Below, one piece after another: positions 50,154-58,530 of a stretch of 64,000 nt of DNA. Both the position numbers and the translations under genes were made by a program. The stretch comes from Cellulosimicrobium sp. CUA-896 (GTDB taxonomy: Bacteria; Actinomycetota; Actinomycetes; Actinomycetales; Cellulomonadaceae). The notes below the pieces were generated by a model. That model made no database searches, was not told the DNA's origin, and saw only the letters and a program-made list of their open reading frames with translations. The stretch is taken from the NCBI RefSeq assembly GCF_001942335.1, contig NZ_MKKH01000044.1, forward strand, positions 1-64,000, in the 5' to 3' direction. Every line of letters starts with the position of its first letter. Position 1 is the stretch's first letter.

Positions 50154-51579
50154 TGGACGGTCCGGACAGGCAGTGGGAAGAGCTCGAGGGCACGCCGTCG
50201 CTGGTGGTCACCAAGGGACGGCGCTACGCGGAGCTGGCCGACGCCATCGGCCGGTCCGTGACGGCGCTCAAGAGCATCTCGGACGAGATCGGCACCCGGT
50301 CGCTCGCGATGGACGAGACCCGCAAGCTCGCCGACACCGTCCGCGAGAGCATCGAGAAGGCGAAGGACCGGTACCACGAGACCGGCACCGCGCTGCAGAC
50401 GTACGGCGAGGCGCTGCGCACCGCGAAGGACGAGGCCGACCCCGCCGCCGAGCGGCTGCGCACGCTGCGCAGCGAGCTGGCCACGGCTCAGTCCCGCGCC
50501 GCGACCGCCGACTCGGCGGTCGACGACCTCCCGGCGAGCGCGACGCCCGAGGAGCGCACGGAGGTCCAGGGACGGGCGCGGACCGCGTCGGGCGAGGTCA
50601 CGGAGCTCAGCGGCTCGGTCACGCACTGGGAGGGCGTGTGGGCCGCCGCCAAGGGTGACAAGGACCGGGCCGCCGCCACCGCTGTCGGCGCGATCGACGA
50701 GGTCGTGACGGGGCGCAAGACCCACGGGCTCGAGGACGGCTTCTGGGACAAGGCCGGCGAGGTCTGGGACTCCGTCTACAAGATCGTCAAGGTCATCTGC
50801 GACGTCGCGGGCATCCTCGCGATCTTCCTCAGCTGGGTGCCGGTCCTCGGGCAGGTGCTGCTCGCCCTCGCCGCGGTCGGCGCGATCCTGGCGGTGATCA
50901 ACGCCGCGGTGAAGTGGGCGCGCGGGGACGGGAGCTTCTGGGGCGTGCTCGGCGCCGCGGCGCTCGCGGTCGTGTCGTTGTTCGGCGGACGCGTGATCGG
51001 CGCCGTCGCGAAGTACGCCAAGGCCCGCTCGGTCGTGCAGTCGACCGCACGGATGACGAGCCGGACGGCCAAGCTCACGTTCGGCGGCTCGGTGATCAAG
51101 AGCTCGCGCAAGGTCTTCGCGATGACGGGCCGCCAGCGCGTGACGCAGGTGCTGGCGTCCCCGTTCGTCCGGTCCTCGACGGACCGTGCCGTCAACGGCA
51201 TGCTGCGCAGCGGCAGCTACGGCGCGGCGTTCCGGACGGCCTTCCCCAACCCCTTCCAGGCGCGGGCATGCGGACCCTGTTCGGCAACGGCGACGTGGTC
51301 GACATGTTCGCGGTGATGAACAAGTCCGGTGTCGTCATGGACAACGTCACCTCCGTCACCTCGGCCGTGGCCGCGACGGGCGCGTACGGCCTGCAGATGT
51401 ACCGCCTCGGGGAGAACGGCATCAACCTGGCGAACGAGCTGCGCAACGGCGACGTCGGCGACGCGCTCGGACCTGCCGTGAGTATCCTGACGTCGCCGCT
51501 CGACGGCCCGTACGGGAACCTGCTCGGCGAGGGCGCGAAGCACGTGCCCAACCCCACGGGGAACGCGGTCGGCCCGTGA
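50153..51579 (+). CDS. Candidate type VII substrate: helical N-terminus, hydrophobic centre (one frameshift)
   Basis: About 475 residues. Residues 1-200 are mainly long charged helices (IEKAKDRYHETGTALQTYGE), the layout of LXG-like or T7SS-signal N-termini. Residues 205-290 hold strongly hydrophobic segments (VICDVAGILAIFLSWVPVLG, VLLALAAVGAILAVINAAVK, VLGAAALAVVSLFGG). The C-terminus (about 370-475) ends in GEGAKHVPNPTGNAVGP and carries no toxin catalytic motif I recognise. The frame breaks near 51262, before MRTLFGNGDVVDMFAVM. Its pairing with a small helical partner supports a secreted substrate; pore-forming or structural roles are open. Confidence 0.65.
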
Positions 51580-51620
51580 CCGGTGCCCGAGGGCGCCACG
51601 ACATCGACGAGAGGACCACC

Positions 51621-52289
51621 ATGACCGCGCGCAGGCTCGCCGGCTACGAGCTGGCGCTGCCCGAGGCATGGGTGGCGATCCCGTCCGACCTCGCGGACGT
51701 CGACGTCTGGGCACGGCAGGAGGCCGAGCGCCTCGTCGCCGCGGCGCCCGACCGCGCCGACGTCGAGCTGCGAGCGGCCTCGGCCCCGGGCGAGCCGGCG
51801 GAGGACGTCGACCCGGTCGCGCTGCTCGCGTCCGGTCTCGCGGCGGTCGCCGGCACGGCGGCGGGCGCCGGCGTCCGCGGCCTGGAGGCGGCCGCGCTCG
51901 TGCGCAGGCCCGAGCTCGGGCGCGTGGACGCGATGGTCACGCTGGCCGCGCAGCAGGACCTGTCGCGCGACGCCTTCGTCGCGGACCTGCAGGGGCTCGT
52001 CTCCGGTCCGGAGGCGGTCGAGCACCTGCTCGCCCAGGAGGTCGACGCCGTGGTGGACGCGGGGGAGGTGCGCGGTCTGCACCTGATGCTCGGCCACCTC
52101 GAGCCCGACCTCGGCGAGGGGGTCGCGCACCTGGAGGAGCGGGTCGCGCTCGGCGTCTTCCCGCCGGGGTGCGCCGACATGATCGAGGTCACGGCCGTGG
52201 CCAACGGCGTCGGCGCCTTCGACGACATGCCCCAGGACGTCGTCGACGTGCTCGGCGGGCTCGCGGTCGACCTCGAGGGCACGGCATGA
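51621..52289 (+). CDS. Small LPxxW-type protein of unknown function (first of three)
   Basis: 222 residues, ATG 51621 behind GAGAGGACC. The N-terminus YELALPEAWVAIPSDLADVD resembles the start of LpqN/DcrB-like folds. The middle and C-terminus (VDAMVTLAAQQDLSRDAFVA, VFPPGCADMIEVTAVANGVG) are not recognised. No signal peptide or helix, so cytoplasmic or exported by another route. It overlaps the following gene by 4 bp. Confidence 0.6.
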   Translation: MTARRLAGYELALPEAWVAIPSDLADVDVWARQEAERLVAAAPDRADVELRAASAPGEPAEDVDPVALLASGLAAVAGTAAGAGVRGLEAAALVRRPELGRVDAMVTLAAQQDLSRDAFVADLQGLVSGPEAVEHLLAQEVDAVVDAGEVRGLHLMLGHLEPDLGEGVAHLEERVALGVFPPGCADMIEVTAVANGVGAFDDMPQDVVDVLGGLAVDLEGTA

Positions 52290-52986
52290 CGCGCGAGGTC
52301 ACGTCGGCAGGGGGCTTCCGCATCGTCCTGCCCGGCACGTGGGGGAACGTCCCCCTCGGCAGCCCGGAGGAGTCCGAGCGGTTCGTGCGCCGCCTCGTCC
52401 GCCGGCAGGTGGGCTCGTCCGACCGTCTCGCCCGCGCGCGGCGCGAGGCCTCGCAGGAGATCCTCCGCAACGTGCGCGACGCCGCCGCCGCGGCGTCCAC
52501 ACCTATCTCGTCTCGCTCGAGCTGCTCCCGGGCGTCCCGTTCCCGGCGGCGGTGCTCGTGCTCGACGAGGAGTGGCCCGTGACGGCACGCGACGCGCTCG
52601 CGGACGGCGACGTCGAGCAGGCCCTGCGCCGGGCGTTCCCGGCGGGGGAGGTCGCGACCCAGCGCAACGGCCCCGTCGCGCGCGTCGCGGAGATGGTGCG
52701 CGGCGCGACGGAGGACGGGGCCGAGATGCTCACGATGCGCCTCGAGTACCACATCCCGGTCCCCGACCGGAGCCGGCTCCTGCTGGCACGCGTCAACGTG
52801 CCCAACATCCCGTCGGCCGAGCCGTTCGCGACGCTGTTCGACGAGATCCTGGACTCCGTGACGTTCCTCGACGCACCGGGGGGCGGCGCCGTGGAGGAGG
52901 CGGGCGCCGCCGGGGAGGTCGACGGAGAGGCGCCCGCGGGCGACGTGCCGGCGTCCTGGGCTCCGGTGCGGGAGACGTCCCGATGA
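52286..52986 (+). CDS. Small LPxxW-type protein of unknown function (second; one frameshift)
   Basis: About 233 residues. It opens with GGFRIVLPGTWGNVPLGSPE, parallel to the preceding gene. Later stretches are TYLVSLELLPGVPFPAAVLV and MLTMRLEYHIPVPDRSRLLL, giving an alternating beta pattern, and PNIPSAEPFATLFDEILDSV near the end. One base is lost near 52496 before GVHTYLVSLEL. No membrane segment. It sits between the first LPxxW gene and a membrane protein, overlapping both. Confidence 0.6.
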
Positions 52987-53801
52987 CACGGGCCTCCGAG
53001 GCACCGCTCCGCGGGGCCGCGCCGAGCGCGGTCGCGCGTGCCCTCCGCCCGTTCGGCTACCTGCTGGTGGGCCTCGTCTGGACCGCGATCGCGGCCGTCG
53101 TGGTCGCGCTCGGCCCCGGCGTCCTCGCGCTCGTCGCCGTGGACGGGACGATGGAGCTCGCAGGCGTGTGGGAGCGGTTCGCCGCGCAGCCGTCGGAGCT
53201 CGTCGCGCTCGTGCTCGCCGTGCCGCTGCTCGTCGTGCTCTGGGGTCCGGGCGTCCTGTGGTACCTGCCGTCCGCGACGTGGCCCCTCGCCGCGCTCTCG
53301 TTCGTCTACGTCGCCCGCTCGCTCAGCCCGGCGTTCGCGCACGAGCGGCTGTCCTTCACCGAGCAGGCGGCCCGGGGTGCGACGATCGGCCTGCCGACCG
53401 CGGCGGGCGTCGCGCTGTCGCTGCAGCCGGTGCGACAGAGCCGCGTGACCGCGTGGCTCATGCGGTTCTACGTCTCGGGCTGGGTGCCCGACGGGAGGAT
53501 GTTCGTCGCGATGCTCCCCGCCGGGCTCGGCTGGCTGCTCGCCCTCGTCGGTCTCGCGCGGGACGTGCCGCCGGCGTGGCGCGCCGCGGCGCTCGTCGTC
53601 GCCGCCCTGCTCGTGGTGTGGAGCGCCCGGCTCGGCCGCCGGGCGTGGGTGCGCCGGTTCTCGGACGCGCCCGCACCGGCGTCTCCGAGGGAGGCGGGGG
53701 TCGCGGGGATGACGGCCGACCAGCGCCGCCGCCGCCTCGAGGAGCTGCGCCGCGCGCGGTCCGCGCGGGTGCGCGGTGCCGGCGGGGACGGGCGCGCCTG
53801 A
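52983..53801 (+). CDS. Membrane protein of the WXG100 unit, unknown function
   Basis: 272 residues, intact. Helices at YLLVGLVWTAIAAVVVALGP, LVALVLAVPLLVVLWGPGVL, WPLAALSFVYVARSL, MFVAMLPAGLGWLLALVGLA and AALVVAALLVVWSA, then an Arg-rich cytoplasmic tail (RRRRLEELRRARSARVRG). No family recognised. As the only multi-helix protein of the first WXG100 unit it may be a channel component or an immunity-type protein. Confidence 0.65.
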   Translation: MTRASEAPLRGAAPSAVARALRPFGYLLVGLVWTAIAAVVVALGPGVLALVAVDGTMELAGVWERFAAQPSELVALVLAVPLLVVLWGPGVLWYLPSATWPLAALSFVYVARSLSPAFAHERLSFTEQAARGATIGLPTAAGVALSLQPVRQSRVTAWLMRFYVSGWVPDGRMFVAMLPAGLGWLLALVGLARDVPPAWRAAALVVAALLVVWSARLGRRAWVRRFSDAPAPASPREAGVAGMTADQRRRRLEELRRARSARVRGAGGDGRA

Positions 53802-53814
53802 CGCGTGACCCGCT

Positions 53815-53893
53815 CGATGGGGACCGGTCCCCATCGACCCGCACGGCGGGGGACGGTAGTTTCGTGCCGACGGATCGGCCGTGGGGGCCGGTC
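53815..53893 (+). promoter_or_regulatory. Promoter/operator of the second WXG100 unit
   Basis: A perfect 22-bp palindrome (arms CGATGGGGACC and GGTCCCCATCG, 53815-53836) overlaps a -35-like TCGACC (53834-53839). A -10-like TAGTTT lies at 53857-53862, and the block TCGGCCGTGGGGGCCGGTC at 53875-53893 starts 39 bp after the palindrome, the same distance as in the first unit. Confidence 0.7.
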
Positions 53894-53913
53894 GAGGATC
53901 TGGAGGACACCTC

Positions 53914-54210
53914 ATGGCGAACATGAACGTCACCTACGACGAGCTGCGGAGCGTCGCCGGTCAGCTGCGCTCCGGCCAGCAGACGCTGACGGAGACGCTG
54001 AACAACCTGCGCACGCTGGTGAACAACCTCACGGCGAGCGGGTTCGTGACCGACCAGGCGTCGGGGGCGTTCAACGCGTCGTACGAGGAGTTCACGACGG
54101 GCACGACCCAGGCGGTCGAGGGCATCGAGGGCATGGCCTCGTTCCTCGAGCAGTCGGCCCAGACGCTCGCCGACGTCGACTCCCAGCTCGCGCAGGGCAT
54201 CCGCGGCTGA
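53914..54210 (+). CDS. WXG100-family small helical protein (second copy)
   Basis: 98 residues from ATG 53914, preceded by GGAGG at 53902-53906. Helix-turn-helix hairpin: YDELRSVAGQLRSGQQTLTE, NLTASGFVTDQASGAF at the turn where WxG usually sits, and a second helix EGIEGMASFLEQSAQTLADV. The spacing is that of WXG100 proteins though the Trp is replaced. Only 26 bp-scale similarity in their upstream regions, not protein identity, links it to the first copy. A strong hairpin follows its stop. Confidence 0.85.
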   Translation: MANMNVTYDELRSVAGQLRSGQQTLTETLNNLRTLVNNLTASGFVTDQASGAFNASYEEFTTGTTQAVEGIEGMASFLEQSAQTLADVDSQLAQGIRG

Positions 54211-54223
54211 CGTCGCGCACCGC

Positions 54224-54267
54224 GCACGGAGGGGCGGTCCCGCAGGCGCGGGACCGCCCCTCCGTGC
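54224..54267 (+). terminator. Perfect 20-bp-stem terminator after the second WXG100 gene
   Basis: GCACGGAGGGGCGGTCCCGC (54224-54243) and its exact complement (54248-54267) flank the loop AGGC. It begins 13 bp after the WXG100 stop. No T tract follows. It should give a very stable RNA hairpin that may end transcription or protect the short WXG100 mRNA. Confidence 0.85.
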
Positions 54268-54371
54268 GTCCGGCGCCGCGCACGCGCCGCGCACGTGCCG
54301 CGAGCGCGTGCCCGGCGGTGCGACGGTCGTCTGCGAGACTGGCGGACGGACACGACCACGTGGAAGGACCG

Positions 54372-54860
54372 GTGACCTCCGGCATGACGACCCTGACGTA
54401 CCCGAGCGGCGACTTCCCGGCCCCGGTCGGCGTGAGCCTGACCGCTCCTGAGCACTGGGTCCCGCTCCCGCACGTCGCGCTGCCGCTCGCGCTGGGCCGC
54501 GAGGTGCCCGAGGGCGAGTTCAACCCGAATGTCATCGTCGTGGTCTCGCGCGTCCGGGCGGAGGCCACGCTGGACGACGCCCACGCGGAGGTGCTGCGCA
54601 AGCTCCGCCCCATGCCGAAGATGCGCGAGCTCGACGGCGGCGACGTCGACGTCGACGGTCTGCCGGGCCGCTGGGTCGAGGCGCAGTTCAAGGGCGGGGG
54701 CGGCGTCGTGCTCGTGCAGTCGGTGCGCACGGTCCTCGTCCCGCGCGGGCCCGTCGCCGACCTCGTCCAGACGACCGGCACGTGCACCGTGGTGCAGCAG
54801 CCGTGGGCGGGCGGGGAGATCCGCGCCGTGCAGCAGAGCCTGCGCCTGGCCCGCGACTGA
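54372..54860 (+). CDS. LpqN/LpqT-like protein without signal peptide (third LPxxW-type)
   Basis: 162 residues. GTG 54372 follows GGAAGG; ATG 54384 is an alternative start. The LpqN-type pattern is visible: FPAPVGVSLTAPEHWVPLPH, FNPNVIVVVSRVRAEATLDD, VDVDGLPGRWVEAQFKGGGG and VLVQSVRTVLVPRG. LpqN/LpqT proteins of mycobacteria are lipoproteins; this one has no lipobox or signal peptide. It closes the secretion-like locus, after the terminator of the second WXG100 gene. Confidence 0.68.
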   Translation: MTSGMTTLTYPSGDFPAPVGVSLTAPEHWVPLPHVALPLALGREVPEGEFNPNVIVVVSRVRAEATLDDAHAEVLRKLRPMPKMRELDGGDVDVDGLPGRWVEAQFKGGGGVVLVQSVRTVLVPRGPVADLVQTTGTCTVVQQPWAGGEIRAVQQSLRLARD

Positions 54861-54960
54861 CCCCTTCGCGAGGCCGTCACCGTTTACATTCGCCCGGATC
54901 ACAAGACGGCGGGTCCGAGTGGCGGGACGCCTGGCAGAGTAGGAGGGTCGGGAGAGGGCT

Positions 54961-54991
54961 GGGTGAGGCTACCCTCACCCGGTCGTACAAT
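54961..54991 (+). promoter_or_regulatory. Iron-box-like palindrome and -10 of the ferredoxin reductase gene
   Basis: GGGTGAGGCTACCCTCACCC (54961-54980) has perfect 8-bp arms. It shares GGT-AGGCTA-CC with the known DtxR/IdeR iron box. A strong -10, TACAAT, is at 54986-54991; the palindrome covers the -35 position, as expected of a repressor site. The 5' UTR would be about 100 nt. Confidence 0.6.
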
Positions 54992-55098
54992 CGACATGGT
55001 CTCCTGCGGCCGGTGCTCCCCGGTCGTCACGGTGCGGTCGGGCACGACCCGGCCGCGAGCACCAGACTCCCGTCCTCGACCGGAAGGCGTCCTGTCCT

Positions 55099-56512
55099 GT
55101 GAGCAGCATCCGTCCCCTGCGCGTCGCGATCGTCGGCGCCGGTCCCGCCGGGATCTACGCCGCGGACATCCTGTCCAAGACCGATCTCGACGTGAGCATC
55201 GACCTCTTCGAGCGTCTGCCCGCGCCCTTCGGCCTCGTGCGCTACGGCGTCGCGCCCGACCACCCGCGCATCAAGCAGATCATCGTCGCGCTGCACAAGG
55301 TGCTCGGCCGCGGCGACATCCGGCTCCTCGCGAACGTGGACTACGGGGTCGACCTGAAGCTCGACGACCTGCGCCAGTACTACGACGCCGTCGTGTTCTC
55401 GACCGGCTCGATCCGCGACGCGGCGCTGCCGATCGAGGGCATCGACCTGCCGGGCTCCTACGGGGCCGCGGACTTCGTCTCCTGGTACGACGGCCACCCC
55501 GACGTGCCGCGCACGTGGCCGCTCGAGGCGGAGCAGGTCGCCGTCGTCGGTGCCGGCAACGTCGCGCTCGACGTCGCCCGGATCCTCGCCAAGCACGCGG
55601 ACGACCTGCTGCCCACGGAGATCCCGCAGAACGTCTACGACGCGCTCAAGGCGTCCCCGGTCACCGACGTCCACGTGTTCGCGCGGCGCGGCCCGGCGCA
55701 GGTGAAGTTCTCCCCGCTGGAGCTGCGCGAGCTCGGCCACGTGCCCGACGTCGACGTGATCGTCTACCCGGAGGACTTCGAGTTCGACGAGGGCTCCACG
55801 GCCGCCATCAACTCGTCCAACCAGACGAAGCAGGTCGTCAAGACCCTCACCGACTGGGCGCTGAAGGACCCGAGCGAGCTCACGGCGTCGCGCCGTCTGC
55901 ACCTGCACTTCCTCCACGCCCCGGAGGCCGTCCTCGGCGACGGCAAGGTCGAGGCGCTGCGCACCGAGCGCACGAAGCTCAACGGCGACGGCACCGTCTC
56001 CCGGACGGGGGAGTACCACGAGTGGCCGGTCCAGGCCGTGTACCGCGCGGTCGGCTACTTCGGCTCGCCGCTGCCGGAGATCCCGTTCGACGAGCTCAAG
56101 GGCGTCATCCCCAACCGTGAGGGGCGCGTCGTCGACATCGACGGCGAGCACATCTCCGGGGTCTACGCGACCGGCTGGATCAAGCGCGGCCCCGTCGGGC
56201 TCATCGGCCACACCAAGTCCGACGCCTCGGAGACGATCCGCCACCTCGTCGAGGACGTCACCGGTGCCGGGGACGGCGGCGACGTCGCGTCCGCCGACCT
56301 GGCCGGCGGCCGGGTCGCCCCGCTGGGCAGCCCGGACGCGATCGTCGAGTTCCTCGCCGAGCGCGGGGTGGACTTCGTGGAGTGGTCCGGCTGGGAGCTG
56401 CTGGACGCGTTCGGAGCGCGGGCTGGGGGAGCCGCACGGGCGCGAGCGCATCAAGGTCGTGCCGCGCGAGGAGATGATCCGGGTCGCGCGCGGGGAGTCC
56501 CAGGTCGGCTGA
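55099..56512 (+). CDS. FprA-like ferredoxin/adrenodoxin-type NADP+ reductase (one frameshift)
   Basis: FAD enzyme that exchanges electrons between NADPH and ferredoxins. About 470 residues from GTG 55099. [17 protein letters not shown] (FAD motif), [37 protein letters not shown] (NADP motif), [40 protein letters not shown]. Near 56416 the frame gains a base (GTTCGGAGCG for GTTCGAGCG), restoring [20 protein letters not shown]; this is the only clear insertion among the window's frame errors. An iron-box-like palindrome in its promoter suggests iron control. Confidence 0.92.
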
Positions 56513-56642
56513 CCCGCGCTCGGCGGCGTCCCCGGGAACGACCGGGGGGTCTCGCACGTTCACGTGGTGGACGACGGCGCGGCCGTCGTCCGCGGGCGGC
56601 CCGGCACCACGGCGGGCCGCCCCGAGCGTGGAAGGAGCGCAC

Positions 56643-57530
56643 GTGGGACGTCGTCAGCACTTCAACGGCCTCAAGACCGCCGCGCTGTTCGGCGTCATGT
56701 GGGCCATCCTGCTGGGCCTGTGGGCGCTGTTCGGTGCGCGGCCGAACCTCCTGTGGCTGTTCGTCGGCCTCGGGCTCGTCACGACGTTCTACGGGTACTG
56801 GAACTCGGACAAGATCGCGATCCGGGCGATGCACGCCCGACCGGTGAGCGAGCTCGAGCAGCCGGCGATGTACCGGATCGTGCGCGAGCTCTCGACCGCG
56901 GCGCGCCAGCCCATGCCGCGCCTGTACGTCTCGCCCACGCAGGCGCCCAACGCGTTCGCCACCGGGCGCAACCCGAAGAACGCCGCGGTGTGCTGCACGG
57001 AGGGCATCCTGCGCATCCTCGACGAGCGCGAGCTCCGCGGGGTGCTCGGGCACGAGCTCATGCACGTGTACAACCGCGACATCCTCACGTCCTCCGTCGC
57101 GGGGGCCCTCGCGGGCGTCATCACCTCCGTCGCCCAGCTGCTGCTGTTCTTCGGCGGCGACCGGGAGCGCGGCGGCAATCCTCTCGCGGCGCTGGCGATG
57201 ATGTTCCTCGCGCCGATCGCGGCGATGCTCATCCAGCTCGCCATCTCGCGCACGCGCGAGTACGACGCGGACGAGGACGGCGCGCGCCTCACGGGCGACC
57301 CGCTCGCGCTGGCGTCGGCGCTGCGCAAGCTCGACGCCGGGACGCAGCGGGCGCCGTTGCCGCAGAACCGCGACCTCGTCGACGTCTCCCACCTCATGAT
57401 CGCCAACCCGTTCCGCGGCGCGGGCGTCGGGAAGATGTTCGCGACCCACCCGCCCATGGCGGACCGCATCCGGCGGCTCGAGTCGATGGCCGGTCAGGGC
57501 CCGGGCTACGGGGGCGTCACCTACCACTGA
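56643..57530 (+). CDS. htpX: HtpX-like M48 membrane metalloprotease
   Basis: Zinc protease that degrades misfolded membrane proteins. 295 residues. GTG 56643 is chosen over 56628 because AAGGAG sits 5 nt before it and [17 protein letters not shown]-type starts are usual. Two N-terminal helices, then zinc motif [14 protein letters not shown], further helices, the third zinc ligand in [15 protein letters not shown], and [17 protein letters not shown] at the end. Its 3' end overlaps the convergent HAD gene by 14 bp. Confidence 0.93.
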   Translation: MGRRQHFNGLKTAALFGVMWAILLGLWALFGARPNLLWLFVGLGLVTTFYGYWNSDKIAIRAMHARPVSELEQPAMYRIVRELSTAARQPMPRLYVSPTQAPNAFATGRNPKNAAVCCTEGILRILDERELRGVLGHELMHVYNRDILTSSVAGALAGVITSVAQLLLFFGGDRERGGNPLAALAMMFLAPIAAMLIQLAISRTREYDADEDGARLTGDPLALASALRKLDAGTQRAPLPQNRDLVDVSHLMIANPFRGAGVGKMFATHPPMADRIRRLESMAGQGPGYGGVTYH

Positions 57531-58431
57531 GCGCGGTCTCGAGGGCCACCGCGACCCCGTCGTCGTCGTTCGCCGCGGTGGTGTCGGTCGCCGCGGCGTG
57601 CACGTCCGGGTGGGCGTTCGCGACGGCGAACGAGCGGCCGGCCCAGCGCAGCATGGGCAGGTCGTTCGGCATGTCGCCGAACGCCCAGACCTCGTCCGCA
57701 CCGATGCCGAGGCGCGCGCACCAGCGCGCGAGCGCCGCGTCCTTCGTCACGTCCGGGGCGAACAGCTCGGCCAGCCCGGCGGCCCCCGAGTAGGCGAGGT
57801 GCGCCCGGTGCCCGACGACGTCGCGCACCTCGGCGAAGAACCGCTCCTGCGCCGGGTCCTCGTCGCGTGCGACGACCACCGGCTGCGTCGCGGGTGCGTC
57901 GGGCGACGGCGGCGTCCCGCCGCGGCGGGCGAGAATCTTCCCGACCGGGCCGGGGACGGGGCCGGGCGCGTCGCGCGGTGACCGGCCCAGCGTGCCCTCC
58001 ACGGGCCGGACGGTGCGGGCGTGCGCGGGGTCCGCCGCGTCGTCGTCGTCGGAGCGGAACGCGGGGTCGAACGTCGGCCCCTCGACCCGTTCGAACGCCA
58101 GCGCGACGTCCGGGACGGCCGCGCGCAGGTCCTCCACGAGCGCCAGCGCGGCGTCGTCGCGGAAGCCGCACACGTCGAGCGCGCGTCCGGTCGCGAGGTC
58201 CCACACGGCGGCCCCGCCGAGGCAGATGACGCGACCGTGGCCGCCGACGACGTCCTCCAGCGGAGCCAGCCAGCGGGGCGGCCGTGCGGTCACGAACACG
58301 ATCTCGACCCCCGCGTCCTCGGCCGCGAGGAGCGCCTCGCGCGTGCGGCCGGACACGGTCCCGTCGCTGCGCAGGAGCGTCCCGTCGAGGTCGGTGGCGA
58401 CGAGCCGGGGCAGGTGGTCGGGGCCGGGCAC
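57517..58431 (-). CDS. HAD-superfamily (Cof-type) phosphatase
   Basis: 304 residues from GTG 58431 (minus strand). Motif [16 protein letters not shown], motif [11 protein letters not shown], motif III Lys in [12 protein letters not shown], motif [21 protein letters not shown] Cof-type cap with an Asp/Pro/Gly-rich insert lies between. Substrates of such proteins are small sugar or cofactor phosphates and cannot be named from sequence. It is convergent with htpX and divergent from the ANTAR gene. The frame is open far upstream but without HAD similarity. Confidence 0.87.
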   Translation of the reverse strand: MPGPDHLPRLVATDLDGTLLRSDGTVSGRTREALLAAEDAGVEIVFVTARPPRWLAPLEDVVGGHGRVICLGGAAVWDLATGRALDVCGFRDDAALALVEDLRAAVPDVALAFERVEGPTFDPAFRSDDDDAADPAHARTVRPVEGTLGRSPRDAPGPVPGPVGKILARRGGTPPSPDAPATQPVVVARDEDPAQERFFAEVRDVVGHRAHLAYSGAAGLAELFAPDVTKDAALARWCARLGIGADEVWAFGDMPNDLPMLRWAGRSFAVANAHPDVHAAATDTTAANDDDGVAVALETALSGR

Positions 58432-58438
58432 CGCCCTA

Positions 58439-58504
58439 CTCTCCCACGGGAGTGTCCGGCCTCTCCCGCGGGAGCATCCGGCGCGGTCCCCGGGAGCGCG
58501 CGCC
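58439..58504. repeat. 22-bp tandem repeats between divergent HAD and ANTAR genes
   Basis: CTCTCCCACGGGAGTGTCCG+GC (58439-58460) is followed directly by a second copy (58461-58482, 19 of 22 bases equal), whose core CTCCCGCGGGAG is a perfect palindrome. A weaker third unit (58483-58504) keeps CCCGGGAGC in the same phase. The 22-bp period is close to two helical turns, so proteins would bind on one DNA face. They lie between the two starts and may control either gene. Confidence 0.7.
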
Positions 58505-58517
58505 GGGACGCCGGGTC

Positions 58518-58523
58518 TACAGT
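58518..58523 (+). promoter_or_regulatory. -10 element of the PAS-ANTAR gene
   Basis: TACAGT (TAnnnT) ends 7 nt before ATG 58531, predicting a leaderless transcript. The tandem repeats end 13 bp upstream, covering the -35 region. Confidence 0.5.
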
Positions 58524-58530
58524 CGAGAGG

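Noticed and set aside
46034-50725. A 1563-codon minus-strand open frame opposite the EssC-like and WXG100 genes
   Set aside because: Its translation is Arg/Ala/His/Val-rich with no motif, it spans two real genes on the other strand, and such antisense frames are normal in DNA of this GC content.
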